NCBI RefSeq assembly: GCF_019097595.1
Contig: NC_080732.1
Span: forward strand, 6,146,854-6,210,853
Source: Hemibagrus wyckioides
Lineage: Eukaryota > Chordata > Actinopteri > Siluriformes > Bagridae
DNA length: 64,000 nucleotides
Direction of reading: 5' to 3'
Position 1 is the stretch's first letter. The number at the start of each line of letters is the position of its first letter. The notes below the pieces were generated by a model that did not search any database, had not been told where the DNA came from, and saw only the letters and a program-made list of their open reading frames with translations. The translations under genes and the position numbers were made by a program. Below, piece after piece: positions 62,690 through 64,000 of the stretch.

Positions 62690-63730
62690 TCCAAAAGTAT
62701 TGGAACGGCAAGGCTGCTGCTTCTTCTGCTCAACACTGGAGCTCAAAAGAAGAATATGGAAATGATGACACTCAGTTCAGAGGTTCTCAGAAATTATTCA
62801 TTTCCTGTTTTTTTTGTTTTTTTTTTACATCTCGATGTGTTCAACAGCATAGAACATGACACCTTTTGTTTGAACCCACCCTTTGTTCAAGTTAATCAAA
62901 TATATTGGAACATGTGACTGGCAGGTGTTTTTGAGTTGCCCAGGCGTGCCCTGTTTAACAATAAATAGATCTGAGTGAGTAGGCTTGGTTTAAGCCCTGG
63001 GTTTTACCTGTGAAGAATATAACAGAGACCAGAGAACTGTTTATGGGAGGAAAAAAAGTGGAAAAACTTGAGCCACAGCTCAAGCAAATACAACTTGGAA
63101 TGTCCTGAAGAAGAAAAATCACTAGTGTACTAAACACCAGATCAATCACCTCAGCAAAAAAAAAAAACCCTAACAGCAGCAGTTGATAAACATTGTGAGA
63201 ACTGTGAGTAAAAACCAAACAGTGACATCACTAACAACCGCCACAGATCAGGAGTGAAGATATTGCAATCTGCTGTTCGAAGACAACTTTGAGAGCAGAG
63301 ATAGTGAGAGATACGAGATATTGTTGAGACAATACCGAAAAAGACGCAGTAAAAATCAGAAAGCCAAACTGGAAGTTGCAAAAACAGTACAGAGCCACAA
63401 AAGTCCTGGAAACAAAATTGACCATTACCAAAGTCATGGAAAGCCCAAAATGTGGAGAAAGTGGAGAAAGAAAGGATCGCTCGTGATCCAAAACAATGTC
63501 ATCAGCTCATCAGTCAAGCACAGTGGAGTAGTGTCATGGCTTGGGCTTGCATGGCAACTTCTGGAGCAGTCTTGCTGATTTTTATTGATGATGGATCTCA
63601 TGACGGTGGCAGCAGAACGAATTCAGAAGTCTACAGAAACACTGTAGCTGCCAGTTTACAGAGAAATGCATCAAGATAATGACCCAACAAAACAATGCAC
63701 TTTATCGGTGAGAAAAATGGGAAGCTTAAA
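62690..63730 (+). pseudogene. Tc1-like transposon relic in a ZFHX2 intron
   Basis: The left end CCAAAAGTATTGGAACGGCAAGGC is typical of a Tc1 terminal repeat. Further on, shifted frames give transposase pieces: SSVMAWACMATSGA, FIDDGSHDGGSRTNSEVYRN (63530-63640) and HQDNDP (from 63667), which hold catalytic acidic positions. Several indels break the gene. Confidence 0.75.
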
Positions 63731-64000
63731 TTTAATAATTTGGATTATCTGCGAATCAAATGTAAGAAACATGAAAGTATCAGGCTGGACCGTGCTTATT
63801 AACTGCTGTGTACGGAGTTGTCCTAGCTTATCTAGGACTGTGTATTGCATAGTTATGGTCATATTTAGCCATCTTTCCTGCACATTATCACAAACATCAC
63901 TTAATAGGGGGATGTTCATGAATCTGTCAGATGCATCAGTAGTTGCATGTACATTTAATCTAATAGAATTACAACGAGGATCAATTAGCTCGTTATAACA

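Overview
The window is nuclear DNA of a teleost fish. It is AT-rich, has spliced vertebrate genes with GT-AG introns, long (TA)n, (CA)n and (GATA)n microsatellites, and many Tc1-like, hAT-like and tRNA-derived repeats. A Mermaid-like SINE, retroposons ending in a TTGAATTGAATT tail and the many Tc1 relics suggest an otophysan, perhaps a catfish. That taxonomic guess comes from repeat families recalled from memory and is only moderately secure.

Three conserved genes fill the right-hand 60%. (1) NGDN (neuroguidin, plus strand, 25709-37107) has eleven coding exons that join in frame to 323 codons. Its product is a Sas10/Utp3/Lcp5-type nucleolar and translation-regulatory protein. (2) PABPN1 (nuclear poly(A)-binding protein, minus strand, 49963-41924) has seven coding exons and 232 codons. 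It has the coiled coil, RRM and arginine-rich tail but no polyalanine tract. (3) ZFHX2 (zinc-finger homeobox 2, minus strand, 61384-54271) shows only its last four exons, about 1548 residues with three homeodomains and four C2H2 fingers; the 5' part lies beyond the right edge. NGDN and PABPN1 are tail to tail, and PABPN1 follows ZFHX2 in the same direction. All three lie in human 14q11.2, so this looks like conserved synteny. The genes have separate jobs (small-subunit processome and translation; mRNA polyadenylation; neural transcription factor) and share no pathway visible here.

Positions 1-25.6 kb contain no gene I can support. This part holds microsatellites, retroposons, degenerate transposons, a 613-bp hAT-like element with a perfect 8-bp target duplication, an inverted pair of ~115-bp segments about 90% identical, and several low-repeat stretches rich in TAATTA-type cores that look like possible conserved noncoding elements.

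Transposons also fill the NGDN introns, the NGDN-PABPN1 interval and the ZFHX2 introns. They include a Tc1-like element split by a 3.15-kb insertion, a nearly complete Tc1 transposase gene with a stop and a frameshift, and its internally deleted relative 11 kb away.

No new multigene system is evident. The most informative signals are the A-rich tract in the PABPN1 3' UTR behind a 2.9-kb terminal intron (matching known PABPN1 autoregulation), an A26/T20 pair just upstream of the PABPN1 start, the inverted ~115-bp pair, and foldback transposon structures.
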